IMG/VR virus record: IMGVR_UViG_3300044643_001041
Coordinates: 1-27,882 of that record
Direction: 5' to 3' (one strand)
Source: a virus
Length of the DNA stretch: 27,882 bases
Position 1 is the first letter of the stretch; each line of letters starts with the position of its first letter. Below are positions 21,761 through 27,882 of this stretch, one piece after another. Below the pieces are notes generated by a model that saw nothing but the letters and a program-made list of their open reading frames with translations, did not search any database and was not told the DNA's origin. Position numbers and translations under genes: made by a program.

Positions 21761-22426
21761 TTACTCAGCTGTCACAGCTTTCTTGCTGGACTTTTGTGAA
21801 AGCTCCATCAAGCGCTCATTCATTTGATTCATCTGTTCCATCATGGCGTTGATCTGGTTGTCCTTCTCCTCGATCGCCTGCTGCATCTGCAAGATCGGAG
21901 CATTACCAGCTGCCATTTGCAGATAGGCGTTTGCCTTCTGCTTGTCGCCGTTGAAACCCATGATCGCCTGAGCTGCGCCTGAGCCATCTGCGGCTCCCGC
22001 AAGCTGCTCTGCTGTGACGATGTGGAAAAAGCGATATTCCTCGGCCTTGGCAGGCGACATGAAGGGCAACGCTGTCAAAGGCGTGCCAGATTGCTGATCT
22101 TCCTTGCCGGCGATATACGCTGCCCATTGACGGGAGAATCGGCGCTTGTCTAGTTCGCGCACGCGGCGAGACACGATGCTGTGCTTGTCGCCTGGCACCA
22201 TGATTTCAACGAAGTCTAATTGCTCATGAATCGGGCGACCCGCATCGCGTGACTTCGCCGCGTTCATTGATGGCTTCGAGTAGAAGCGCACATGCAATTT
22301 GTTGTCGCTCTGGAATCGACTGTCGTCTTCAGAGCGAACGCCGCCAAAGCTCGCGTTGCCGCGCTGCTTGAACGGATCATTTAAAAGGTCATCTAACTTT
22401 ACTTCTCGCTGGGTGGTATTCATCAT
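21761..22426 (-). CDS. Conserved podophage protein with C-terminal coiled coil
   Basis: 221 residues; two adjacent ATGs (22426, 22423) follow AAAAAGGAAAATCC. The N-terminal 110 residues are charged, with LHVRFYSKPSMNAAKSRDAG, LDFVEIMVPGDKHSIVSRRV and RFSRQWAAYIAGKED. The last 60 form a heptad-patterned coiled coil (QQAIEEKDNQINAMMEQMNQ MNERLMEL). It lies between the small decoration candidate and the adaptor gene. Similar proteins are found beside capsid genes in podophages without known function; a head completion or assembly role is possible. Confidence 0.6.
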   Translation of the reverse strand: MMNTTQREVKLDDLLNDPFKQRGNASFGGVRSEDDSRFQSDNKLHVRFYSKPSMNAAKSRDAGRPIHEQLDFVEIMVPGDKHSIVSRRVRELDKRRFSRQWAAYIAGKEDQQSGTPLTALPFMSPAKAEEYRFFHIVTAEQLAGAADGSGAAQAIMGFNGDKQKANAYLQMAAGNAPILQMQQAIEEKDNQINAMMEQMNQMNERLMELSQKSSKKAVTAE

Positions 22427-22451
22427 GGATTTTCCTTTTTATGAGAGAGAG

Positions 22452-22473
22452 AAGGGGGTATCGAGACCCCCTT
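22452..22473 (-). terminator. Hairpin directly after the small capsid-associated gene
   Basis: AAGGGGGT (22452-22459) pairs with ACCCCCTT (22466-22473) around a 6-base loop. On the minus strand it directly follows TAA-GCAAAG, the same arrangement as the hairpin after the scaffold gene. No T-run follows (only a CT-rich stretch), so it may slow or protect RNA rather than terminate strongly. Confidence 0.45.
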
Positions 22474-22476
22474 TGC

Positions 22477-22668
22477 TTACAGAGGTACTACTGGTTTGTT
22501 TACAGTTAAGTTGAATGCAGTGCCACCAATGCGTTGGTCTGCAATCGTGTTACCCGTCACTGCTGTGGGCGCTGGATAACCAATGCCCGTAGATACCGCG
22601 CCAGTTGCCTGCGATGCTGTCGCGTCGTAGACCTTGGCCGCTGGTGCTGCTGAGAATGTTGCTGCCAT
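22477..22668 (-). CDS. Small capsid-associated protein (decoration candidate)
   Basis: 63 residues with GGAGATACGAA before the ATG. It is Ala/Thr/Gly-rich with alternating short strands (FSAAPAAKVYDATASQATGA, GYPAPTAVTGNTIADQRIGG, TAFNLTVNKPVVPL) and no charged clusters. It lies just downstream of the major capsid gene, past a terminator, and is followed by another hairpin. Capsid neighbours of this size and composition are often head decoration or fibre proteins; the sequence alone cannot prove it. Confidence 0.6.
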   Translation of the reverse strand: MAATFSAAPAAKVYDATASQATGAVSTGIGYPAPTAVTGNTIADQRIGGTAFNLTVNKPVVPL

Positions 22669-22679
22669 TTCGTATCTCC

Positions 22680-22721
22680 AAAAAGCGCACAGCCCCTACG
22701 AATGAACGGAGCGGGCTGTGC
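22680..22721 (-). terminator. Rho-independent-like terminator after the capsid gene
   Basis: GCACAGCCC (22687-22695) and GGGCTGTGC (22713-22721) form a perfect 9-bp stem with a 17-base loop. On the minus strand, GC and then five T (complement of 22680-22684) follow. It starts 32 bases after the capsid stop and would define the end of a capsid message. The large loop makes it moderate in strength. Confidence 0.65.
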
Positions 22722-22753
22722 TAAGGATGCTCACCACCTCGGAGAGCTATTTA

Positions 22754-23743
22754 TTAAGCCGATGTGTCAAACAAGCGACCCTGGAACTGCGCTCCAGAAC
22801 AACAGAGATTGCCCGCCCACGCTAAAATTTGAACCTCGGCGTCCTGGTTGATGGAGTAGCGGCGATCAGGTGACAGCGGAACCATGTTGCGGTCACGGTG
22901 AGGACGCCAAGAGATGTACTTGGTGTTCAGGAAGAACGCCGTCTTTGTCGGACATGCGCCGCCGATACCGCCGTCGAGCACAACGTCAGCGTCCATGAAC
23001 TTAATCGAGGGGAAGCCAAGGTTTGCCTGAGCAGGATCAGTGAAGCGCTGCTGTGGCTGCAAGGAGCCCATGTAGTAGGCCCACATTGCGTTGTCCATAA
23101 CGATCAGGTCAGGACGATCGCTGCCACGGACCAGGTTGGCCCAGACTGCGTTCATGTATGTCTGAATGTTGGACGACGAGATTGCTGCGCCGCCATCGAC
23201 GTTTGCGTCGAAAGCGTAGTTGCGCCAGAAGGCCCAAGTAGCGCGATCGATTCCACCGTATGTGCCACTCGAAGGATCGGTGGCCACAGCAGCGTCGAGT
23301 CCGGTCACTTCCTTGCCACCGTCGCCAGTGCCGTCGGAGTAGATCGAGGTCGATAGCTGGTTAGCCATCGTGCTTTCAGCGACGTTGATGCGTGCTTCCA
23401 TCAAGTCGATCATCTGCTCGCGGCCAGCGTTTTGCAGCTGCTCGAGGCCGCTGATTACGACAGGCACTGCGAACTGCTTGATCTGGTACTCGGCTGCGCT
23501 GATAACGTCAGCAGCAGCAACGGGCAGCAGGTCGTATCCGCTGTAAAAGCCAGCGTTTGGGTTCTCAGCAAATGAGAGTTCTTCGAGGATGACGTTACCG
23601 CCAGAGAACGTGCGAACCTTGCCGCGCTGATTCAGGCGCTGAAGGATGGCGTTGTTCTTGGTGACGTTGTCAGCGATTTGACGCGAACGGGACTGAATGG
23701 TGGTTGCGACGATGTCGCTAACCGAAGGATTGGCAAATGCCAT
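22754..23743 (-). CDS. Major capsid protein
   Basis: 329 residues from ATG 23743 with AGGAG eight bases before it. The sequence has the layout of podophage coat proteins: a helical N-arm (NPSVSDIVATTIQSRSRQIA, NVTKNNAILQRLNQRGKVRT), GGNVILEELSFAENPNAGFY and YQIKQFAVPVVISGLEQLQN. It then has a long spine helix (REQMIDLMEARINVAESTMA) and RPDLIVMDNAMWAYYMGSLQ, which recur in HK97-fold capsids. It is preceded by the scaffold gene and followed by a small decoration candidate. It has its own candidate promoter and terminator, fitting its need for high expression. Confidence 0.88.
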   Translation of the reverse strand: MAFANPSVSDIVATTIQSRSRQIADNVTKNNAILQRLNQRGKVRTFSGGNVILEELSFAENPNAGFYSGYDLLPVAAADVISAAEYQIKQFAVPVVISGLEQLQNAGREQMIDLMEARINVAESTMANQLSTSIYSDGTGDGGKEVTGLDAAVATDPSSGTYGGIDRATWAFWRNYAFDANVDGGAAISSSNIQTYMNAVWANLVRGSDRPDLIVMDNAMWAYYMGSLQPQQRFTDPAQANLGFPSIKFMDADVVLDGGIGGACPTKTAFFLNTKYISWRPHRDRNMVPLSPDRRYSINQDAEVQILAWAGNLCCSGAQFQGRLFDTSA

Positions 23744-23934
23744 GATTGGAACTCCTAATGAAAATTAGACAAAAAGGTGTGGGCAAACGCCCGGTCTCTT
23801 TGGCTGTCTTTCTCTGGAGTCCGTCGCTGGTGGCTCTATGGAGTCCTGCGTTGCGGTGGCTCACTGCCGACAACCGCTTACTACTCACTGCATCACTGTG
23901 GATGGCCCGTAGGTTCGCATCAGTGCTTATTGAC

Positions 23935-23963
23935 GTTTTAACATCACGCTCAGACAGTGACAA
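23935..23963 (-). promoter_or_regulatory. Candidate capsid promoter
   Basis: On the minus strand TTGTCA (complement of 23958-23963, 5/6) and TAAAAC (complement of 23935-23940, 4/6) are exactly 17 bases apart. It lies directly after the scaffold hairpin and about 190 bases upstream of the capsid ATG, giving a long leader. That leader holds a small GGGC/GCCC hairpin near the start and two copies of GGACTCCA. Confidence 0.45.
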
Positions 23964-23964
23964 C

Positions 23965-23985
23965 GCGAGGGAATTACTCCCTCGC
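23965..23985 (-). terminator. Hairpin directly after the scaffold gene
   Basis: GCGAGGGA (23965-23972) and TCCCTCGC (23978-23985) pair around a 5-base loop, five bases after the scaffold stop codon, within TAA-GCAAA-stem. No T-run follows on the minus strand, so termination would be partial; an RNA-processing or stability role is possible. It abuts the candidate capsid promoter. Confidence 0.5.
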
Positions 23986-23990
23986 TTTGC

Positions 23991-25103
23991 TTAACGTCCT
24001 GCTTGTGACCAGGCGCTCTCTAACGCCGTCCGAAGATCTGCCGCGCTATTTCCAGAAGCCCCACCAGACGGAGCTCCTGAGACGCTGACTGAAGCGGCTC
24101 GGGCTCGTTGTGCAACCTGGTTGGTGCTCTGAACTTGACTGGCTTTGTCTCGGTTGGCGAGGATCTTGCCGATTGAGGGGTGCGATCTACAAGCCTTCTC
24201 ATAAGCTTCATCCAAAGAGATTTCTCGGCCACGTTTGTGAGCCATTTCGATCAAGTCGGCCATGTCGTCTTTGACGTCCATGCCAAATTCATGATTTGCC
24301 AAAAAGCTCTGGACATCATTGCCGGCCTTGCTTTGCATCTGCTCTTGCTGCATTTGCTGCATTTGCTGGAACTGGTTCATGAACTGCTTAACCGGAGCAA
24401 TCTCTTGCTCAAGCTTCTGTCGCAGCATCGTCTCGCGGGGATCTTCCTGGGGAGCCTGGCCAACAAGCGCCTGGTCCAGCGTCTCGATGAAGCCTTTGCC
24501 AAAGCGGCCAACGCCGTATTGGTTGATCAGCTGGCTCACTAGCGTGGCAAGCTCAGGCGCTGTGCCCGTGCGCAGCCTGGCCGCTGTGGCCATCAGGTTG
24601 TCGATGGCCTGAAAGGCGTTGCTGTTTTCTGCCTTGATGAAATGCTCGTAGGGGGCGACAGTGCGCTGAAAGGCTTCGGCCAGTTTGCGTGACTCTGCCG
24701 TCTCTTGCATCACACGGGTGAACTCACCCTCGCGTCGAGCAATCTCGCTGCGCACCTCTGCCGGCAACGTCTGCCAGTGCTGGCGCGTCTCAGGCTTCCA
24801 GGACTGAGGAGCACGCTCCTCGCGTTGAACTTTGGGCTCGGACTTCGGACCAGGCTGGACGCCCTCCTCTTCCTTTTTGGCGAACTTCCCTGTGGCGTCG
24901 CGTTCGCGACCTTCCCGAGGAGCTTCCCCCTCGGGCGCCGCTGTCTCGCTCTCCTGGGCCGCTGCCGGCTCAGGATCACTGCTCACCGTTTGGGACGGTT
25001 CGGGTGCAGCGGAGGCTTCTTGCTGCGAGTCTGTTTGCGTGGGCTCTTCTGCCGTGCCCATCGCTTCTTCTAAGCTCTCGCGTAATGAGGTGGTGTTTTC
25101 CAT
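23991..25103 (-). CDS. Scaffolding protein
   Basis: 370 residues from ATG 25103 after AAAAAGGAAAATCC. The first 110 residues are disordered and rich in Glu, Pro, Ala and Ser (ESETAAPEGEAPREGRERDA). The middle is strongly helical with coiled-coil stretches (SEIARREGEFTRVMQETAES, MLRQKLEQEIAPVKQFMNQF, QQMQQMQQEQMQSK). The C-terminus is basic and Ala/Ser-rich. This composition, with the position directly before the capsid gene, is typical of head scaffolds that guide coat assembly and then leave. No protease gene is seen nearby, so it probably leaves intact as in P22. That last point is inference. Confidence 0.8.
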   Translation of the reverse strand: MENTTSLRESLEEAMGTAEEPTQTDSQQEASAAPEPSQTVSSDPEPAAAQESETAAPEGEAPREGRERDATGKFAKKEEEGVQPGPKSEPKVQREERAPQSWKPETRQHWQTLPAEVRSEIARREGEFTRVMQETAESRKLAEAFQRTVAPYEHFIKAENSNAFQAIDNLMATAARLRTGTAPELATLVSQLINQYGVGRFGKGFIETLDQALVGQAPQEDPRETMLRQKLEQEIAPVKQFMNQFQQMQQMQQEQMQSKAGNDVQSFLANHEFGMDVKDDMADLIEMAHKRGREISLDEAYEKACRSHPSIGKILANRDKASQVQSTNQVAQRARAASVSVSGAPSGGASGNSAADLRTALESAWSQAGR

Positions 25104-25130
25104 AGGATTTTCCTTTTTGTAGTTGACTGC

Positions 25131-25451
25131 TTAATAACCTTTCAATCTCGCAATAGCTCGCTGCACATCGTCTCGAGACACCGTGCCGCCACTGCGGTGA
25201 TAGTTCTCGCGTGCTTCTTTGGCTCGAGCCCAATCGCCTTTGAAGTCATCTGTGGTCGCCAAGCCCGTGGCCTTTAAATAGGCTCTGTGCTTGGCTCGGC
25301 TCGAGAGGTCTTCACCGTTCGGGCCGGTCGTGTTGGCATAGTGAGAATCGCCCCACAATGCTGAATCACCAACACGACTGTCAGGCACAAAGTCGTCGGT
25401 CACTTCGATGAGCTCCAACGTGTTTTTGTCCTGGATGTAGCGGCGCTTCAT
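25131..25451 (-). CDS. Conserved small protein between portal and scaffold genes
   Basis: 106 residues from ATG 25451, overlapping the previous stop as ATGA. It begins MKRRYIQDKNTLELIEVTDD and contains SRAKHRAYLKATGLATTDDF and WARAKEARENYHRSGGT, ending in DVQRAIARLKGY. This layout, with a start like MKRRYIQ and a KHR.YLK.TGL..DDF motif, recurs in podophages next to the scaffold gene, where its function is unknown to me. It is probably an early head-assembly or regulatory protein given its constant place. Confidence 0.65.
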   Translation of the reverse strand: MKRRYIQDKNTLELIEVTDDFVPDSRVGDSALWGDSHYANTTGPNGEDLSSRAKHRAYLKATGLATTDDFKGDWARAKEARENYHRSGGTVSRDDVQRAIARLKGY

Positions 25452-25669
25452 TTCTTCTTGCCTTCCATCTTCTCTTCTTTGGCTTCGGGCGGGCCTTTCT
25501 TGCTCATGGCCTTGGGCATGACACCAGGGTGGTACTCACCCATCTCACCGCCCTCTTCCTCAATCTCTTGCTGAACGAAGCGCCCAAGCTTGGCCGGGTC
25601 GCGCAAGGCCTTGATGAGAGCCGCTTGCATTGCGTTCTGTGTTGCCGGTAATTCCATTTCTTTTTTCAA
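25448..25669 (-). CDS. Small charged head-region protein, TTG start
   Basis: 73 residues. The start is likely TTG at 25669 because AGGAG lies six bases before it; the ATG at 25657 would have only AAAAAAGAA. The N-terminal half is helical (ATQNAMQAALIKALRDPAKL GRFVQQEIEEEGG) and the end is Lys/Glu-rich (KKGPPEAKEEKMEGKKK). No family is recognised. Overlap with the following gene as ATGA suggests coupled translation. Confidence 0.5.
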   Translation of the reverse strand: MKKEMELPATQNAMQAALIKALRDPAKLGRFVQQEIEEEGGEMGEYHPGVMPKAMSKKGPPEAKEEKMEGKKK

Positions 25670-25682
25670 AGCGTTCTCCTGC

Positions 25683-26168
25683 TTATAGGTTCATGAGGAT
25701 TGACTCGAGGTCATCATCGTCGGTCGAGATCACTTGTGGGCCGCGCATCATGATTTCGATCATCCTGGCCACCGTCGGATCGATCGGCAAAGGCTGCGGG
25801 ATGAACTCAGGCTCAAGCTCGACTTCAATTTTGAGCTCCTCGGCTGGGGCTTCTGGCTCTGGCTCCCATTCGCGTCGGTAGTGGAATTGAGGAGCCCACC
25901 CACCACGGTAGGCGTACTTAACCTGCACCCGTCCATACACGACATCTGGGTTTTCTGTGATGTCGCCGTAGACGGCGCCAGGCACTTCTAGGTAGCCAAT
26001 CGCAGTATCTGGTAACTCGGTGATTGCGCCGCTCGCAGAAATGACCTGGACCACTAGGCCATTAGCATTGTCTGGCGCCTCAGTGATTGCACCGGAGACT
26101 TGCTCGACAATAGTGTCCCAGCGGCTGTCGCCAAAGACACCAGTGTCCCAGCGAGCCGTTGTGGTCAT
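25683..26168 (-). CDS. Head-region protein with three 21-residue repeats
   Basis: 161 residues; the start overlaps the preceding gene's stop as ATGA. The first 90 residues hold three repeats of exactly 21 residues, each with G(A/D)ITE.PD: GAITEAPD near residue 26, GAITELPD near 47 and GDITENPD near 68. They probably form a beta-strand stack. The C-terminal half is acidic and Pro/Glu-rich (EPEPEAPAEELKIEVELEPE), then helical, ending in DDDDLESILMNL. No family is recognised. As a gene between portal and scaffold it may be a head-surface or connector protein. Confidence 0.6.
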   Translation of the reverse strand: MTTTARWDTGVFGDSRWDTIVEQVSGAITEAPDNANGLVVQVISASGAITELPDTAIGYLEVPGAVYGDITENPDVVYGRVQVKYAYRGGWAPQFHYRREWEPEPEAPAEELKIEVELEPEFIPQPLPIDPTVARMIEIMMRGPQVISTDDDDLESILMNL

Positions 26169-26551
26169 GGGTTGCCTTCTGTAATCGTCAGGGAGGTCAG
26201 GTCAAGCACCATGCCAACCAGGAGGTTGACATCGGTGACCTTGATCTCGCCAGAGCCAGATAGGTTTGAGACCGTAAAGTCGGCAACAAACGCGCCACCG
26301 CTGCCAGTGATACGCGCCCACTGCACAGCACCGTCTGCAATTGCATTGGTGTCAGTCGGATCGGTAAACGTCCACTCTGCATTGGCCACGACACCTGCGG
26401 GACTCGCCAAGCTGAACTCTGCAAGTTTTGTCGTGACAGCACCGCCTGGCGCTGGTTTTGGCCCGGTATAAAAGGCGAGCTTGCCGCCAGATGCGGCAGT
26501 GTTTACGACCTCCATCCGTGCGTTGCGAATTGTGGTTGAGTAATCGGGCAT
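26165..26551 (-). CDS. Conserved beta-rich phage structural protein
   Basis: 128 residues with AGGAG before ATG 26551. It has the outline of a known phage family: IRNARMEVVNTAASGGKLAFYTG, KPAPGGAVTTKLAEFSLASP, then a strand-rich rest (VQWARITGSGGAFVADFTVS, EIKVTDVNLLVGMVLDLTSL). Related proteins are seen beside head genes and are usually hypothetical; a decoration or connector role is plausible. It follows the portal gene after 17 bases and is coupled to the repeat protein downstream. Confidence 0.7.
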   Translation of the reverse strand: MPDYSTTIRNARMEVVNTAASGGKLAFYTGPKPAPGGAVTTKLAEFSLASPAGVVANAEWTFTDPTDTNAIADGAVQWARITGSGGAFVADFTVSNLSGSGEIKVTDVNLLVGMVLDLTSLTITEGNP

Positions 26552-26568
26552 TAGGAACTCCTATCGGT

Positions 26569-27882
26569 TTATTGGGTTTGTGGCATCGGCGCCTGGGGCG
26601 GCATGCCCTGGGCGGGCATCTGATTCAATGCCGGTGCTACACCCACCACCTTGCCTTGTTGATCTCGTACTACTTTCTTGGGCGCAGACATCATCGCGGC
26701 CAGCTGATCAATCCTCTGGGACAGCTGGTTAACGGGTGAAGGCTGTTGAATCGGTGCCGCTGGCTGCATAGGAGCGCCTTGGGGAGGCGTTTGACCCTGC
26801 ACTGGCTCCACACCTATGACCTTGCCAATTTGATCGCGCACGACGCGTTTTGGCGCGGCGACACCCATCGCAAGCTGCTCGAGCTTGCCCATGAGCTGCT
26901 GAACGGTCTCGCCACCGGCGCCCATGAGGCCTCCGTCGACGATTGTCTCGAGCGGGATTGGCAATGGCATACCGACCATTGCCATCTTCTCCATCGCATC
27001 GGCCAGGTCCTTGACGGCACCTGCGCGTTTTTCCATTGCGGCAGAGCGCGTCTCTTCGACCTCGGCCATCTGCTCGGGGCTTGGCGGCGGGGGCGGCTCT
27101 TTGCTCTTTTGCTCGAGCGCCATGATTGCCTGATCCAAGATCCCCTCGATCTGCTGGCTTCCCTTGAAGGACGACATGCCCCACTGGATCATGCGCAAGA
27201 GGAAGGGCGCGGATCCGGGCATTGCCTGAGCCATTGGCATGGACGCATTGATAAAGGCGCCTAAGCCGTTCAAGAATTCCATGCGGGTTTCGCGCTCGGC
27301 TTGCCAATCGATTGCCGCCATCGAGTCAGACTGGACGACAACGCGGTAGCGGTTGGCGATCGGCTCCTTCAGGAGCTGAACGGCCTGCGGTGCAAGCGCT
27401 TTATCGGGGCTGAACTGCACATTCGAGCGCATGAGAATCGTCTCAGGCGTGAAGTGCTTCATGATGATTTCAGCTTTGATCTGCAACGCCGTCTGGATGA
27501 ACTGCGCAACGAAGAACTGCTTCAGTTGCAAGCGCGTTGAGCCAAACGAGGCCTTGATCTGCTGGGCAGCGGCGGTCTCACTTGCTTTTGAGGCGCCGCG
27601 CATGATGTCGGAGATGCCAAGCACCTCGTAGATCTGCTGGACCTTGTCCTGGCGGTAGACGCGCAGGTGCTCGATCGCCTTGGTGATCTGATCCAGAGGC
27701 ACCCAGTCGACTTTGCCCTTCACACCACCCGACTCAGCAAACATAGCCCAGTTATCGACCGGGATGAGCTGGTTTTCAGCGGCCTGCTGGAACATGCGAC
27801 CCACAGAGTCGCCGGCCGCTTTGTCGTAGACGCCCACAACCTTGGCTGCACGCGTTAAGTACTTGATGCGGGTGTTGATCTC
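26569..27882 (-). CDS. Portal protein (partial, N-terminus outside window)
   Basis: The frame is open to the right edge (437 codons seen); GTG 27837 is not the true start because 15 more codons upstream read in frame (EINTRIKYLTRAAKV). The visible part fits a podophage portal. It has QQAAENQLIPVDNWAMFAES, IYEVLGISDIMRGASKASET and AAQQIKASFGSTRLQLKQFF, a common portal core, then VRDQ.GKV.GV motifs in the C-terminal barrel region. Two such motifs (residues APKRVVRDQIGKV and APKKVVRDQQGKV) lie about 60 residues apart in a Pro/Gln-rich tail, as an internal duplication. It forms the DNA-entry ring of the head. Terminase genes would be expected just beyond this edge. Confidence 0.85.
   Translation of the reverse strand, partial: EINTRIKYLTRAAKVVGVYDKAAGDSVGRMFQQAAENQLIPVDNWAMFAESGGVKGKVDWVPLDQITKAIEHLRVYRQDKVQQIYEVLGISDIMRGASKASETAAAQQIKASFGSTRLQLKQFFVAQFIQTALQIKAEIIMKHFTPETILMRSNVQFSPDKALAPQAVQLLKEPIANRYRVVVQSDSMAAIDWQAERETRMEFLNGLGAFINASMPMAQAMPGSAPFLLRMIQWGMSSFKGSQQIEGILDQAIMALEQKSKEPPPPPSPEQMAEVEETRSAAMEKRAGAVKDLADAMEKMAMVGMPLPIPLETIVDGGLMGAGGETVQQLMGKLEQLAMGVAAPKRVVRDQIGKVIGVEPVQGQTPPQGAPMQPAAPIQQPSPVNQLSQRIDQLAAMMSAPKKVVRDQQGKVVGVAPALNQMPAQGMPPQAPMPQTQ

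Noticed and set aside
20913-21827. Long rightward open frame (304 codons) opposite the adaptor and tail hub genes
   Set aside because: Antisense to well-supported genes, no ribosome site or recognisable domain; explained by codon bias of the opposite strand.
23718-23994. Two short frames within the capsid leader (one on each strand)
   Set aside because: No ribosome sites or protein pattern; the stretch is better explained by promoter and hairpin elements.
1-27882. Integrated prophage with host flanks
   Set aside because: No host genes on either side and phage modules on both sides of the att core; best read as free phage or permuted contig.

Overview
The window is a continuous piece of a temperate, short-tailed (podovirus-type) bacteriophage genome. 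Two observations support a virus that is not integrated, or a permuted or circular phage contig. The only tRNA-like sequence is the 3' half of a tRNA-Cys (9721-9766), which is the form an attP core takes. Phage genes lie on both sides of it: replication, recombination and integration genes to the left, lysis and virion genes to the right. The tRNA half, from anticodon GCA to CCA, looks betaproteobacterial (Burkholderiales-like) from memory. The fairly high GC content and gene types fit that host, but no search was run. The short-tail call rests on a P22/T7-like series (portal, scaffold, capsid, gp4/gp11-like adaptor, large tail hub-like protein, ejection proteins with a lytic transglycosylase domain, fibres) and on the absence of tape-measure, sheath or major tail tube genes.

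Layout. 1-2119 (-): a large primase-helicase, cut by the window edge. 2275-2561: the genetic switch, with a small HTH protein leftward and a CI-like repressor rightward, divergent across 47 bp. 3189-3324: a candidate promoter. 3325-4238 (+): four small, partly membrane or secreted proteins (moron-like). 4253-8449 (+): a compact recombination operon with a Sak4-like ATPase, its DUF669-type ssDNA-binding partner, a Cas4/RecB-like exonuclease, a wHTH protein and a RuvC-like resolvase, plus small unknowns joined by ATGA/TGATG overlaps. 8464-9656 (+): excisionase and tyrosine integrase. 9657-9923: attP, candidate arm sites and a terminator.

9924-27882 (-): the late region, transcribed leftward and convergent with integrase. 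Read in the direction of transcription from the right edge, it gives portal (cut by the window), four small proteins, scaffold, an isolated capsid unit, a small decoration candidate, a coiled-coil protein, adaptor, tail hub, GNAT protein, an S74-domain protein, three ejection-type proteins, an S74 tail fibre, a polyglycine adhesin-like fibre, two small proteins, holin and endolysin. Terminase would be expected just beyond the right edge.

How it works together. The repressor and the small HTH protein probably decide between leftward replication and lysogeny. The rightward operon supplies recombination and integration. A consensus-like sigma-70 promoter lies across the first codons of the excisionase gene, so a transcript from it could make integrase but not excisionase. 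A terminator lies beyond attP from int. Both arrangements echo lambda pI and sib. The capsid gene has its own candidate promoter and terminator. No gene-free stretch exceeds 300 bases; the two largest are 9657-9923 (attP) and 23744-23990 (capsid leader).
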